A stretch of DNA of 64,000 bases from DASUPK01 sp963797265 (GCA_963797265.1 CAWCOY010000006.1:62001-126000); one strand, 5' to 3'; numbered from the stretch's first letter, positions 26,301 to 37,527 are shown. The notes: generated by a model not told the origin, from the sequence alone. Made by a program: numbers and translations.

Positions 26301-26446
26301 GAGCGGTGCGCTCCTTCCTGAAGCGCTACCGGCGGCTGCTCGCCATGGTGTGCGACGAGCCGGACCACCCGCTCCCGGAGCTGATCCCGAAGCGGTGGCA
26401 GAGCTTCGGCCCGCTGCTCCGGCGCTGCGTCATCGAGCGCCGGTAG
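23327..26446 (+). CDS. Single-module A-T-C nonribosomal peptide synthetase
   Basis: The 1039-residue product (from CTG 23327) has adenylation, carrier and condensation domains in that order. A domain, about residues 10-480: P-loop-like TSGSTGRPKS at about 155-164, A5 region FSSSETGN, A7 RTGDLGR, A8 LGRKDSQVKVRGGRVD and A10 NAHGKVD with Lys476. The carrier Ser for phosphopantetheine is Ser532 (LEGDSL). C domain, about 590-1030: active HHINADG at 718-724 and FFANPLALR. The A4 segment (SPSGGQGVSTVW) lacks the Asp that binds an alpha-amino group. No thioesterase or reductase follows. The first ATG/GTG/TTG in frame is GTG 23498, which would delete 57 conserved A-domain residues (IPECFEGQASRRPDETAI). 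CTG 23327 overlaps the previous stop and has AGGTGG seven bases upstream. Confidence 0.88.
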   Translation: MNVETSIPECFEGQASRRPDETAIAGTSWQPTFAELDSASNRLASTIAERNAGPPGRVGILLRHDAPLVAALLAVLKSGAAAVVLDPRWPPERLRMAMEQADARLILAEGAHRDLAPAAGCSPAGLVEVPERPEPDGTAPAIRPAPDDLAFLIHTSGSTGRPKSVMQNHRNVVHNAVVRLAGGLGLRSDDRVALLASPSGGQGVSTVWTALLSGATLCPFPVMDRGVTGLPDWLAEHGITVLVASASLFRHFVRTLDGRRLPGIRLVRLGSEQVFASDFEAWAAHFTEDCQFVNSFSSSETGNVTQHLLLAGDQVDAGGLPVGRPAADMEVLLLDDGEIAVRSDYVSPGYWKDDELTERRFGDHIFRTGDLGRISEDGVLTVLGRKDSQVKVRGGRVDLTEVESALATRPVVAAAAVRPHSTPRGDSALTAFVALQPGAAQDAAALREGIGTTLPPHAVPTAFAFVDALPLNAHGKVDRDSLARMEPEPAGQPDGGPPVTETEELLAGIWADALEHDSVSPGDDFFALEGDSLTAAEIAAAVQVRFGVEIELDAFADNPTVAAMAELIDRRRLGEDAAEPLALERVSRDAPIPCSLIQERTWRQSQTEEGSTAYNVASAVRIEGPLDVEALRRCINRLVARHESLRTTFTERDGEPVQIVHAMGPVEVPLVVMARPAQADGLLRREASVRFDLVRGPLVRFLLVRLGEREHRLLRMNHHINADGQSWQIFFKELAALYEAELRGDEAPLSEPASAQYTDFAAWERRTVRPGSPCWRADVDWWRGYLDGVPVRTQLPFARREPDEAADVSDGVMQVTLPPSLTRELDSLQRKEGATRFMVRLSAFAALLAVMSGEPDVVLGTYGTTRRLVETRDTFGFFANPLALRLQFSGRPSFRDWLAHVRATVIGVSAHAQTPYDALCEELRESGTIPPEFQAIFSFTNDRLPLRFGGLEMSHLGRVYGSMPWGFTLQFRRSSVAEGFTATFDARLHDPRAVRSFLKRYRRLLAMVCDEPDHPLPELIPKRWQSFGPLLRRCVIERR

Positions 26447-26498
26447 AGTCGCCGCGCACCTCGCTGGAAGAAACCGGGGACTACGAAGGGAGAAGCAG

Positions 26499-27050
26499 AT
26501 GCCGCAGGTCGAAGGAACCGGGACGGTGAGCGTCGATCCGGGCAAGTGGTGGGTGGTCGCGCTGCTGGGCGCGCTCTCGATCGCCGCGGGCGTGCTGGCG
26601 CTCGCCTATCCGGACATCACGCTGCTCGTGCTGGGCCTGATCGTCGGGATCAACCTGGTCTTCATCGGAGCCGTCTGGATCGCGCTGGCGACCATGGAGC
26701 AGCACACCGAGGGTGGCCGGGTGCTGCGCTTCTTCGTCGGGTTCCTCGCGACCCTCGCGGGCCTTGTCTGTCTGGTCCGGCCGGGTGCCGGGGTGCTCGC
26801 CCTGCTGATCGCGCTGTCCTTCTGGTTCATCATCACCGGGGTCGCCGACCTGGCCCGCGCGTTGGACGAGCGCGAGCACCGGCTAATCGCCGGGATCCTC
26901 GGGGTGATCGGGATCGCCGCGGGGGTGATCATCGTGGCCAACCCCGACATCGGGCTGACCACGCTCGCGCTGCTCGCCGGCATCGGCTTCATCGTCCGCG
27001 GCACGGTCGAGCTGATGGCCGGGCTCTACATGCGCCGCCTGACCCACTAG
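26499..27050 (+). CDS. HdeD-family (DUF308) membrane protein
   Basis: The 183-residue product has six membrane helices arranged as repeated helical hairpins, each with a YPDI/NPDI-like turn (LAYPDITLLVLGLIVG and VANPDIGLTTLALLAG), typical of the HdeD/DUF308 family linked to acid resistance in enteric bacteria. The role here is unknown. A GAAGGGAGAAG ribosome site lies before the ATG, 52 bp after the synthetase gene. A strong hairpin follows, so it could be the end of the synthetase operon or separate. Confidence 0.88.
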   Translation: MPQVEGTGTVSVDPGKWWVVALLGALSIAAGVLALAYPDITLLVLGLIVGINLVFIGAVWIALATMEQHTEGGRVLRFFVGFLATLAGLVCLVRPGAGVLALLIALSFWFIITGVADLARALDEREHRLIAGILGVIGIAAGVIIVANPDIGLTTLALLAGIGFIVRGTVELMAGLYMRRLTH

Positions 27051-27074
27051 CGCCCGCCTATTCAACTGAGGGAG

Positions 27075-27105
27075 CGGGGAGCCCGACCTGCGGCCGGGCT
27101 CCCCG
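27075..27105. terminator. Bidirectional hairpin terminator
   Basis: CGGGGAGCCCG at 27075-27085 pairs perfectly with 27095-27105 across a 9-base loop. It lies between the convergent HdeD and DUF7144 genes and can serve both strands. There is no T-tract. Confidence 0.7.
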
Positions 27106-27114
27106 ACTCCAGGG

Positions 27115-27498
27115 CTAGACGCGTGTGTCTCGCACGTCCTCGCCGAATTCGACGATTCCGTAAACGATCCAGACGCAGAGGAAGAAAATCCCCAGCTCCC
27201 AGAACGGGTGGTGATCGCCCATGGCCAGCAGCGCCCCAATCGCTCCGAGGCTGCCGCCGACGATCCCGACGAAGCGGCCCCAGGCGTTACCGGCCATCAA
27301 CGAGAACCCTCCGGTGAGTTGGACCACCCCAAGGATGACCAACACCCAACCCATCGTGTGGAGATTCGTGAAGATGTACCTGGTGTCGTTCACGTAGAAA
27401 TTCGCATCGGAAATTGCACCGATGCCGTAGATGATGTTGAGCGTTCCCACCATAAGCAGCAGGATCGCGACGAATACGGCTCGACCCGCTCCTCTCAC
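27115..27498 (-). CDS. DUF7144 family four-helix membrane protein
   Basis: The 127-residue product has four membrane helices and the family pattern LLLMVGTLNIIYGIGAI near the N-terminus, WVLVILGVVQLTGGFSLMAGNAWGR in the middle (helices 2-3) and FWELGIFFLCVWIVYGI at the end. Function is unknown. GGAGACC lies a few bases before the start. Confidence 0.85.
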   Translation of the reverse strand: MRGAGRAVFVAILLLMVGTLNIIYGIGAISDANFYVNDTRYIFTNLHTMGWVLVILGVVQLTGGFSLMAGNAWGRFVGIVGGSLGAIGALLAMGDHHPFWELGIFFLCVWIVYGIVEFGEDVRDTRV

Positions 27499-27606
27499 GT
27501 GGGTCTCCTCTCTGTTGCCGGCCGCCCCCTGGGCGGCCGTGTCCGCCGGTCAATCCATTGACCGATCGAGCGAAACCTAGCCACGGCCCCGGCGGAAGGC
27601 TGAAGT

Positions 27607-28377
27607 TCAGTCTGCAGGCGGCTTTGAGCCCTCGCGGGCCTTGGGGCTGGGCAGCGACGGCGCGCCGCCGATCAGGTCCTGGAAGCGCCGGACGCGCTTG
27701 TCGTGGCGGGCCTTCCTCGCCTCGGCCTTGGCCAGCTTGGCGCTCGCGGGCGCGTACCGCCGCTTCGCCCACCAGGACCTCGGTCGGCCGAGCCGGATCG
27801 CCGCCACCCAGGCCACCGGGGGTATGAACATGCCGACCACGGCCGCGCTCAGCTTGCCCTTGAGGGCGACGATCGCGCAGAAACCGAGGTTGAGGGCCAC
27901 GGAGCTGACGATCGCCAGCGTCGAACTGCCGCCGGCGTCGAGAGGAGTAAATCCGACGATGTATCCACCGCCGATGATCGCCGCGAAGATCACCGCGTCG
28001 ACCGAGCTGCGCCCCTCCTCCGCCCAGTAGACATCGTCGAGGTGGAGCCAGAGAGCGAACTCGTCGAGCGTCAGTCCCATGCCGATTCCGAAGAGCCCGG
28101 CGGCGATCTCGAACCAAGGGCTGTTGGGTTCGACCGCGAATGCGACGAAGCCGGCCACCATCATGAAGACGATCCCGAAGACGAGGTGGTGGATGTGGAG
28201 GCCTCCAGGGGACACGTTTCCCGGCCACCAGGAGACCTCGGCCCTGATCATCCGCGTGCTGAAGCGGATGAACCCAAACGAGAGCAGCATCGAACCGAGC
28301 AGAATCAGGCCGGCGCGTTGGTCGGCGGTGTCCAGCGCGTTGCCGCTGTTGATGTCGAAGCTGACCGCCCCTAGCAA
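27607..28377 (-). CDS. Integral membrane protein with HIHH motif, function unknown
   Basis: The 256-residue product has about six membrane helices. A GGLHIHHLVFGIVFM segment near residue 58 places clustered histidines at a membrane edge, and LDEFALWLHLDDVYWAEEGR near residue 105 adds acidic residues, so a metal site is conceivable. A basic C-terminal tail of about 55 residues (KRRYAPASAKLAKAEARKAR) is probably cytoplasmic. I recognise it as a conserved actinobacterial hypothetical but know no function. It lies 36 bp downstream of uvrA on the same strand. Confidence 0.75.
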   Translation of the reverse strand: MLGAVSFDINSGNALDTADQRAGLILLGSMLLSFGFIRFSTRMIRAEVSWWPGNVSPGGLHIHHLVFGIVFMMVAGFVAFAVEPNSPWFEIAAGLFGIGMGLTLDEFALWLHLDDVYWAEEGRSSVDAVIFAAIIGGGYIVGFTPLDAGGSSTLAIVSSVALNLGFCAIVALKGKLSAAVVGMFIPPVAWVAAIRLGRPRSWWAKRRYAPASAKLAKAEARKARHDKRVRRFQDLIGGAPSLPSPKAREGSKPPAD

Positions 28378-28413
28378 GCCCTCTCCCTCATTAGGGCAGT
28401 ATCGCCCAGAGCC

Positions 28414-31380
<2,967 letters not shown>

Positions 31381-31447
31381 TACTTCGAGTGTACGCGGGC
31401 GAACGGGCGTTCCCGGCCTATCAGGCGACTCCCGCGCACGGGGCACG

Positions 31448-32668
31448 CTAGCGAACGGGCTCGGCCTCAGGGATCGGTTCGCCGGCGGGCCCCGACAGGC
31501 TTTGGCGCCCAAGCGCCGTGGAGAGAAGGGTCACGATCCCACCGGCAAGGCCGATCGCCAGACCCGCGTGCGCGCTCATCTCGCTGACCGCCACGCCCGC
31601 CAGGCCGTTGCCGAGCGCGGCGCCGGTGACGATCGCCATCAGGACCCAGCCCGTCGCCTCGACCGCGGTGCCCGACGGTGCGAGCGAGTCGAGCAGCAGA
31701 TAGATCACCGAGATCGTTGGGGCCAGCCCGATCCCGCTGAGCGCCATCAGTGGGAACGCCACCCCCAGCGACGGGACGGCGACCAGCGGGGCGAGGGAGA
31801 GCGCGAAGACCAGCGCCGCGATGGGAAGCCGGTCCTCCGCGGACCTGCGCCATCTCCTCGCCCCGAACCAGAGCCCGCCCAGGACGCTTCCCGCCGCCTG
31901 GATGGCGACCAGCGTCCCTCCCAGCTCGGCGGCGCCCCTCTCGGATGCGAAGGCGGTGATCGAGATCTCGGTCGCGCCGACCGCGAGTCCGATCCCCAGC
32001 GCCGCGCCCATCAGCACCTGGACACCGGCGGATCGCAAGGGGCTCGAGTGGCGCTCGTGGGCGGGCGAGCCGCTCCAGGAACGTGAGGCGGCCGAGGCGG
32101 CGAAGATCGCCGACCCGAGCAGGGCGAGCCCGATGCAAACGCCGAGGGCGGCACCCGGAGAGGCGAGTGCGATCACGCCCGCCGCGATCGAGGGCCCGAG
32201 GATGAAGGCCGCGTCCACCGCCACCGCGTCGATCGCGAATGCCGCCTGGCGCAGGTCCGTCTCCGGAACCAGTCCCGCCCACAGGCTCCGCATGGATGCC
32301 CCCAGAGGCGGCGTCGCCAACCCCGCGACGGTCCCCGCAACGCACATCGCCGCCAGCGGGGCATTTGCGTTCGCGAGCGGAATCAGGGCCGCGAAGGCGA
32401 GAGCGTTGACGACCGTCACGATGATGACCACCCGCGTCTGACCGATCCGGTCGATCACACGTCCCTGCACGGGGAGCGATCCGGCCGCGGCCAGCGAGTA
32501 GCAGGCCTCGACCAGGCCGGCGGCCGCGAACGACCCGGTGGCTCCCTTGATCAGCAGGATCGTCGCGAGCGGCTGTGCGGCGATCGCGAGGCGGCCGATC
32601 GTGGTTCCCGCGAGCGGCGCGGCGACGCCGCGCGCTCCCAGAACTCGTCTGTACGTCTCGGGAAACAT
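31448..32668 (-). CDS. MFS transporter
   Basis: The 406-residue product has twelve predicted membrane helices and opens MFPETYRRVLGARGVAAPLAG, a pattern of actinobacterial MFS proteins of the YcaD/sugar-efflux-like type. The loop between helices 2 and 3 reads GRVIDRIGQTRVV, a version of the MFS GxxxDRxGRR motif. Substrate unknown. The ATG at 32668 is chosen because upstream sequence in the same frame is antisense to the VOC gene. It is divergent from the VOC gene with 24 bp between starts. Confidence 0.88.
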   Translation of the reverse strand: MFPETYRRVLGARGVAAPLAGTTIGRLAIAAQPLATILLIKGATGSFAAAGLVEACYSLAAAGSLPVQGRVIDRIGQTRVVIIVTVVNALAFAALIPLANANAPLAAMCVAGTVAGLATPPLGASMRSLWAGLVPETDLRQAAFAIDAVAVDAAFILGPSIAAGVIALASPGAALGVCIGLALLGSAIFAASAASRSWSGSPAHERHSSPLRSAGVQVLMGAALGIGLAVGATEISITAFASERGAAELGGTLVAIQAAGSVLGGLWFGARRWRRSAEDRLPIAALVFALSLAPLVAVPSLGVAFPLMALSGIGLAPTISVIYLLLDSLAPSGTAVEATGWVLMAIVTGAALGNGLAGVAVSEMSAHAGLAIGLAGGIVTLLSTALGRQSLSGPAGEPIPEAEPVR

Positions 32669-32692
32669 CTGCCTCAGGTTAAGCTCGCCGCC

Positions 32693-33133
32693 GTGGCGAC
32701 CCCACCCCCCGTCAGCGGGATCTCCGAGCTCGTCCTTGAGGTATCCGACCTCGAGGCGGCGCGACGCTTCTACCGCGACGTCCTCGGCTTCAAGGAGACC
32801 CTCTTCGGCGAGGGCGCGGAGGGCCGGTACTGGTACCTGGTCGGCGAGACGGCGCGGCTCGGGCTCTGGACCGAGCAGATTGGGCTCGCCGGCGGGCGCG
32901 GAGGGGAGCACGTCCACTACGCGTTCAGCGTCCCCGACGGGGAGATCGACGGCCTCAAGGCCCGGATCGAGGGTGCGGGCGCCGAGGTCGAGGGCCCGAT
33001 CCAGCTCGGGCCCGGCCGGGCGATCTACGTCACCGATCCCGATGGCAACGTCGTCGAGTTCTGGAGCCAGGACATGGCGGAGTACACGGCCGGTGCGCGC
33101 GAGGGGGGCCGTCCGGGTACGTTCAATCGCTGA
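32693..33133 (+). CDS. VOC (glyoxalase/bleomycin-resistance) family protein
   Basis: The 146-residue product has the paired beta-alpha-beta-beta-beta modules of the vicinal oxygen chelate fold: ISELVLEVSDLEAARRFYRDVLGF at the N-terminus and GRAIYVTDPDGNVVEFW near the C-terminus. His (HVHYAF) and Glu (VVEFW) are likely metal ligands. The activity may be a dioxygenase, isomerase or drug-binding role. The start is GTG 32693. The stop overlaps the MFS gene start (TGATG), suggesting a detoxification/export pair. Confidence 0.9.
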   Translation: MATPPPVSGISELVLEVSDLEAARRFYRDVLGFKETLFGEGAEGRYWYLVGETARLGLWTEQIGLAGGRGGEHVHYAFSVPDGEIDGLKARIEGAGAEVEGPIQLGPGRAIYVTDPDGNVVEFWSQDMAEYTAGAREGGRPGTFNR

Positions 33134-34767
33134 TGCGGAAGTGGGTGCCAATCATCATCCTGGCCTCGGGTCAGTTCGTGATGACGCTCGACACGAGCGT
33201 CATGAACGTCTCGATCTCCCAGATCACCGCCGACCTCAACACCTCGATCCAGGGGGTGCAGGCCGCCATCACCCTGTACGCACTGGTGATGGCCGCCCTG
33301 ATGCTCACCGGGGCCAAGCTCGGCGACATCTATGGCCGCAACCGGATGTTCGCGATCGGGCTCGCGGTCTACGGCGTCGGGTCCCTGACCACCGCCCTGA
33401 GCCCGAGCCTGTCGGTGCTGCTGGTGGGCTGGTCCGGGATCGAGGGGCTCGGGGCGATCATGGTGATCCCGGGGATTGCGGCGCTCACCGCCGCCAACTA
33501 CGAGGGCAAGGACCGCGCGCTCGCCTACGCGCTGATCGGCGGCATCACCGCGGTCGCGGTCGCGGTCGGCCCGCTGATCGGCGGCTGGGTGACGACCAAC
33601 GCCAGCTGGCGCTACGTGTTCGCCGGAGAGACGGTGATCGTGACCGTGATCATCCTGCTGCGGGGACAGATCGCCCAGGCACCGAGGGCCGAGCGCCCCC
33701 CGAAGATGGACGTCATCGGCTCGGTTCTCTCCGTCGCCGGCCTGGGACTGGCCGTCTTCGGGATCCTGATGGGCAGCAAGTGGGGCTTCGTGAAGCCGCT
33801 CGGGGCGCTGACGATCAACGGGAGCGAGATCACCCCGCTCGGCTTCTCGGTGGTGCCCTTCATGGTCCTGGCCGGACTGGGAATACTGGCCGGATTCGTC
33901 CACTGGGAGGAGCGCAGGCACCGCCTGGGTCTCGACCGCCTGCTTGACATAGCCCTGCTGAAGATCACGCAGCTTCGAGCCGGGCTCACCACCCTGCTGG
34001 GCCAGCAGCTGGTGCTGATGGGGCTCTTCTTCGTCGTCCCGGTCTACCTCCAGGTCGTGATCGGGTTGGACGCATTCGAGACGGGCAAGCGGCTGCTTCC
34101 CCTCTCGGCGGCGATGCTGGTCATGGCGATGGCCGGTCCCAAGATCGCGGGGAGGCGCTCGCCGAGGACGGTCGCGCAGGCGGGCCTCGTCCTGATCAGT
34201 GTTGGAGCCGTCGTGATGCTCGCCACCCTCGACGTGCAGCTCAACGACACCGGGTTCAAGATCGCCATGGTCCTGGTCGGTGCCGGAGGCGGCCTGCTCG
34301 CCTCCCAGCTCGGCAACGTGATCATGTCGTCGACCGACCCCTCCAAGGCGAGCGAGACCGGTGGCCTGCAGGGGACCGCCCTCAACCTCGGTTCCTCACT
34401 CGGCACCGCCCTGATCGGCGCCATCCTGATCCTCAACCTGATCAACGGGTTCAACGACAATGTCGCCGACAATCCGCAGGTGCCCGCCCAGACTCGCGAG
34501 GCGATCGCGGCCAACACTGAGGAGGGCATCGACATCGTGCCGGCCGCCCAGGTCGAGCAACTGGCGCTCTCGAAGGGCCTCTCGGAGGACCAGGCAAAGG
34601 CCGTCGCCGCGGACTACGGCGACGCCCAGCTAGACGCGCTGCGAATCTCCGTCGGCGCCGTCGCGGCGATCGCGCTGCTCTGCCTCTGGTTCACGAGAAA
34701 GCTGCCGACCGCCGCCGTCGCCCCCGCCACGGAGCCGGACCGCTCGGCGGCGACGGCCCCCGCCTGA
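33133..34767 (+). CDS. DHA2-family (14-helix) MFS drug exporter
   Basis: The 544-residue product has about fourteen membrane helices with the DHA2 hallmark LDTSVMNVSISQI in helix 1 (the LDxTxVNxAxP motif), GAKLGDIYGRNR between helices 2 and 3 (motif A) and GGITAVAVAVGPLIGGW in helix 5 (motif C of proton antiporters). It likely exports a toxic compound with proton exchange. It is translationally coupled to the VOC gene. A periplasmic loop of about 70 residues precedes the last helix. Confidence 0.92.
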   Translation: MRKWVPIIILASGQFVMTLDTSVMNVSISQITADLNTSIQGVQAAITLYALVMAALMLTGAKLGDIYGRNRMFAIGLAVYGVGSLTTALSPSLSVLLVGWSGIEGLGAIMVIPGIAALTAANYEGKDRALAYALIGGITAVAVAVGPLIGGWVTTNASWRYVFAGETVIVTVIILLRGQIAQAPRAERPPKMDVIGSVLSVAGLGLAVFGILMGSKWGFVKPLGALTINGSEITPLGFSVVPFMVLAGLGILAGFVHWEERRHRLGLDRLLDIALLKITQLRAGLTTLLGQQLVLMGLFFVVPVYLQVVIGLDAFETGKRLLPLSAAMLVMAMAGPKIAGRRSPRTVAQAGLVLISVGAVVMLATLDVQLNDTGFKIAMVLVGAGGGLLASQLGNVIMSSTDPSKASETGGLQGTALNLGSSLGTALIGAILILNLINGFNDNVADNPQVPAQTREAIAANTEEGIDIVPAAQVEQLALSKGLSEDQAKAVAADYGDAQLDALRISVGAVAAIALLCLWFTRKLPTAAVAPATEPDRSAATAPA

Positions 34768-34818
34768 GCCGTTCAGCCCAGCGGCAGGAAAGCCGTCGGG
34801 CGGCCCGAACCGTCGGAA

Positions 34819-35562
34819 GTGGCCCAAAATCCCCGCGAGGGGCGAGACAAGAGGCGGCCGCTCGGACTGTCGCGGCAGCAGGGCGAGCGCTGGGGACAGT
34901 TCGCCGCGAGGGTCGCGAACGCCTTCGGAATTGTCCTGCTCCTGGTGCTGTCGACCTATGCCCTGGGCTCACTGACCGCATTCCATGGCTGGACCGCGGT
35001 GCTCACCACGCTGGTCGCCTCACTGGCGGGCGTCGTAGGGCTCGCCGGAGCGGGTGTCCGCCCGACCGTCGTGCGCGGGGCCGCCATGCTCGCGCTGGCG
35101 GCGGTCATTCTCTCCGTGCTGGCCGAGCTCGTCGACAACATCCACCTGCTCGGCGCCAGCTCGTTCGTGATCGTCAGCCTTCTGCTGCTCGCGGCGGGAG
35201 CGATCCTGCGTGCCGTCCTGATGGAGACCGAGGTGGGATTTCGCACGATCCTGGGAGCGATCAGCGTCTACACGATTCTTGGACTGCTGTTCAGCTTCCT
35301 CTACGCGGCGATGGACCGCGTGGAATCATCCCCGTTCTTCGGCTCCGGTGTCTCGGTCAAGAGCGGCGACTTCCTCTTCTTCAGCTTCACCACGCTGACC
35401 ACCACCGGCTACGGCAATCTGGTCCCGGCGGGGCAGCCGGGCAAGATGTTCGCCGGCCTCGAGATGCTGATGGGCCAGATCTTCCTGGTCACGCTCGTCG
35501 CCGGCCTGGTCAGCCTCTGGCGTCCGGGACTGCTGGCTCAGCGTAGAGGCGGCTCCGACTAG
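34819..35562 (+). CDS. Two-pore-helix type potassium channel
   Basis: The 247-residue product has four hydrophobic helices in residues 35-135, then a pore unit: helix (146-165), pore loop with selectivity filter TTTGYGNL at about 194-201, and a final helix (212-232). This matches ion-channel (Ion_trans_2) K+ channels. There is no C-terminal RCK domain. The start is GTG 34819 and the first 30 residues are basic and cytoplasmic. Confidence 0.9.
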   Translation: MAQNPREGRDKRRPLGLSRQQGERWGQFAARVANAFGIVLLLVLSTYALGSLTAFHGWTAVLTTLVASLAGVVGLAGAGVRPTVVRGAAMLALAAVILSVLAELVDNIHLLGASSFVIVSLLLLAAGAILRAVLMETEVGFRTILGAISVYTILGLLFSFLYAAMDRVESSPFFGSGVSVKSGDFLFFSFTTLTTTGYGNLVPAGQPGKMFAGLEMLMGQIFLVTLVAGLVSLWRPGLLAQRRGGSD

Positions 35563-35566
35563 CCGG

Positions 35567-36118
35567 CTAAGGGGCGAGGCGGCTGAGGACCTCTTCGAGC
35601 AGCACCGAGCGATCGGCCGGACCGAACCTCTCGGCCAGCTCCGCCTCGATGGCCGCTGAGTCCTTGCCGTCGACCGCGAGCTTCATGGCGACCAGCCGCT
35701 CAGCAGCGTCGTCGCCGTTCCCAACTTGCGGTGCGGTGTCTTCCGGTGCCGGGTCCTCGGGCGCGGGTGCAGGGTGCGAGACCGGGGCCTCCGGAGCACT
35801 CGGTGGCTCGGGTGGGGACTCGGGCTTCGGCTCGGGCTCGGTCTCCTCGGACCCGGGGATCGCAGCCGACGCCGCGGCAGCCAAGGTGCCCCCCAGCTCG
35901 TCGAGTGCCCGCTTGGCGGCCTCGATCTGCCCGCGGGCATCCGCCTCGGCCCGCTCCCGGATCCGTGCCGCTTCGGCCTCCGCTCGCTGACGCGAGCTTG
36001 CCGCCTGCGCCTCAGCGTCGCGGATGACCTCGGCGGCCCGTTCTTCCGCCTCCGCAACCACCCGGCGAACGGCCTCCGCCGCCTTAGCCGCAAGCTCCTC
36101 TGCGTTTCCCTCGCTCAC
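35567..36118 (-). CDS. Coiled-coil/proline-rich protein of unknown function
   Basis: The 183-residue product has an Ala/Glu/Arg-rich N-terminal coiled coil (about residues 3-75, AEAVRRVVAEAEERAAEVIRD and on), reminiscent of DivIVA or the ATP synthase b stalk but without their signatures. A Pro/Glu linker follows (about 92-128), then a C-terminal helical domain (DDAAERLVAMKLAVDGKD, FGPADRSVLLEEVLSRL). That last part resembles the small helical tail seen in other actinobacterial coiled-coil proteins. It is convergent with the K+ channel gene with 4 bp between stops. Confidence 0.72.
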   Translation of the reverse strand: MSEGNAEELAAKAAEAVRRVVAEAEERAAEVIRDAEAQAASSRQRAEAEAARIRERAEADARGQIEAAKRALDELGGTLAAAASAAIPGSEETEPEPKPESPPEPPSAPEAPVSHPAPAPEDPAPEDTAPQVGNGDDAAERLVAMKLAVDGKDSAAIEAELAERFGPADRSVLLEEVLSRLAP

Positions 36119-36189
36119 TCACCTGCAAGATAGTGGCCCGCGGGATCGGTCTGCGCCGATCAGACGCTCCCCTAGAGGAGACCGAAGCG

Positions 36190-37527
36190 CTACGCGGCCG
36201 GAACGAGGAGATCCGCGATTCCGAACCGTCCCGGCTCGTGCGCCGACAGGGTCGGCATCCAGGACGGGTACACCGAGCGGAACGACTCGGGATCCGCATC
36301 GATGATGCCGACCAGCACCTCCCCCACGATCCGGCCGCCGACTGGGCCTAGGCGATCGCCGCCCTCCAGCGCCTCCGCCTCCTTGAGCACGTAGAGCCAG
36401 AGAGGGGTCTCCTGATCCCAGCCCGCTGCTGAGAGGCCGACCTGATCCTGCGATAGAGGCTCGATGCCGAGCTCGCGCGCGACCGCCTCGCCCGACGGGA
36501 GACCGACCCCCTGGCCGCGCTGCAGGTCGCGGTTGGCGAGCGATGAGTAGGCCGAGGCCTCGTCCTCACCGCTGATCTGACGCGGCAGCGAGATCAGCGA
36601 CCGTGGCAGCTTGCCGTCGATCTTCTTCGACCGCTGAGCGGGCTCACGGCCGGGAATGTCGAACTGCAGGGACCAGTCGATCGCGTGATCGACCGGCACC
36701 GCGCCGAATCCCATCAGCTCCGGGAAGACGGGCACCGGCCCGAACTCCGGGTTGACCCGGTACGCGTCGCGGACCTGGCTGTGGCCGTACCGGTACGCGG
36801 CGTCGGCGAACTCGAACGGGATGAACGGGTCATCTCCCGGCCTGTACACGGTCGCGCCTCCATCGAGGAGCTCACCCATCAGCTCAGGGCCGATCAGCTG
36901 CGGCAGGAACTCCCGCAGGATCACCCACTGGTAGTGCCAGGTGGTCGCGCGCCTGGCGTCGTCGAAGACCTCGGCCTCCTCCGTCCCGTCCTCGCGCAGC
37001 CGGTCGACGAGCAGGTTGTGGGTCTTGATGAAGCCGACCTGCATCTGGCTCATGAAGAGGTGGGTGTCGTTGCGCTGATCGCCAACCAGCGCGATGCCCT
37101 CGTGGTTCCGGGGCACGTCGTGGCCGCCCTCGCCGAGCAGGAGCTTGGCCGGGTCATCCTTCTGAAAGAGGTACGGCGAACCCGTCGGGCCGGCTGAGTA
37201 GACGCCCTCGAGGTTGGCGCGGGGCGTCCGGAAGTTCTTGACTCGACTGGGATCGGCGTGGTGCCCGAGCGGCGAACGGTCGGCGGTGATGTCATGGGCG
37301 ATGAACTGGCCGAAGAAGGGCCAGCCGGCCGCCATCTCTCCGTCGGTGGACGGATTGGCGTCGTCGTCGCAGATGCCGCCGGGGCTGCCAAGTGCGTGGA
37401 GCGCATCGTCCTCGGAGTCCAGCGGAGGAAGGTTCTCGAATAGCCGGCGGTAGCGACCTCCGTAGACCGAATCGCGGACCCGCTCCGGCGCCAGGCACTG
37501 ATCCCGCGCGATGAGTTTGGTGCTCAC
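36190..37527 (-). CDS. Animal-type heme peroxidase (peroxidase-cyclooxygenase superfamily)
   Basis: The 445-residue product has the heme peroxidase core: FGQFIAHDIT at 72-81 with distal His78, the conserved GDQRNDTHLFMSQMQVGFIK and THNLLVDRL region at 149-178, and the proximal-His segment YRYGHSQVRDAY at 245-256 (His249). No signal peptide is seen, so it may be cytoplasmic. Bacterial members oxidise halides or small organics with H2O2; the substrate here is unknown. The GTG start at 37527 overlaps the stop of the F420-reductase-like gene (GTGA). A long upstream open frame is antisense to that gene and is rejected. Confidence 0.9.
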   Translation of the reverse strand: MSTKLIARDQCLAPERVRDSVYGGRYRRLFENLPPLDSEDDALHALGSPGGICDDDANPSTDGEMAAGWPFFGQFIAHDITADRSPLGHHADPSRVKNFRTPRANLEGVYSAGPTGSPYLFQKDDPAKLLLGEGGHDVPRNHEGIALVGDQRNDTHLFMSQMQVGFIKTHNLLVDRLREDGTEEAEVFDDARRATTWHYQWVILREFLPQLIGPELMGELLDGGATVYRPGDDPFIPFEFADAAYRYGHSQVRDAYRVNPEFGPVPVFPELMGFGAVPVDHAIDWSLQFDIPGREPAQRSKKIDGKLPRSLISLPRQISGEDEASAYSSLANRDLQRGQGVGLPSGEAVARELGIEPLSQDQVGLSAAGWDQETPLWLYVLKEAEALEGGDRLGPVGGRIVGEVLVGIIDADPESFRSVYPSWMPTLSAHEPGRFGIADLLVPAA

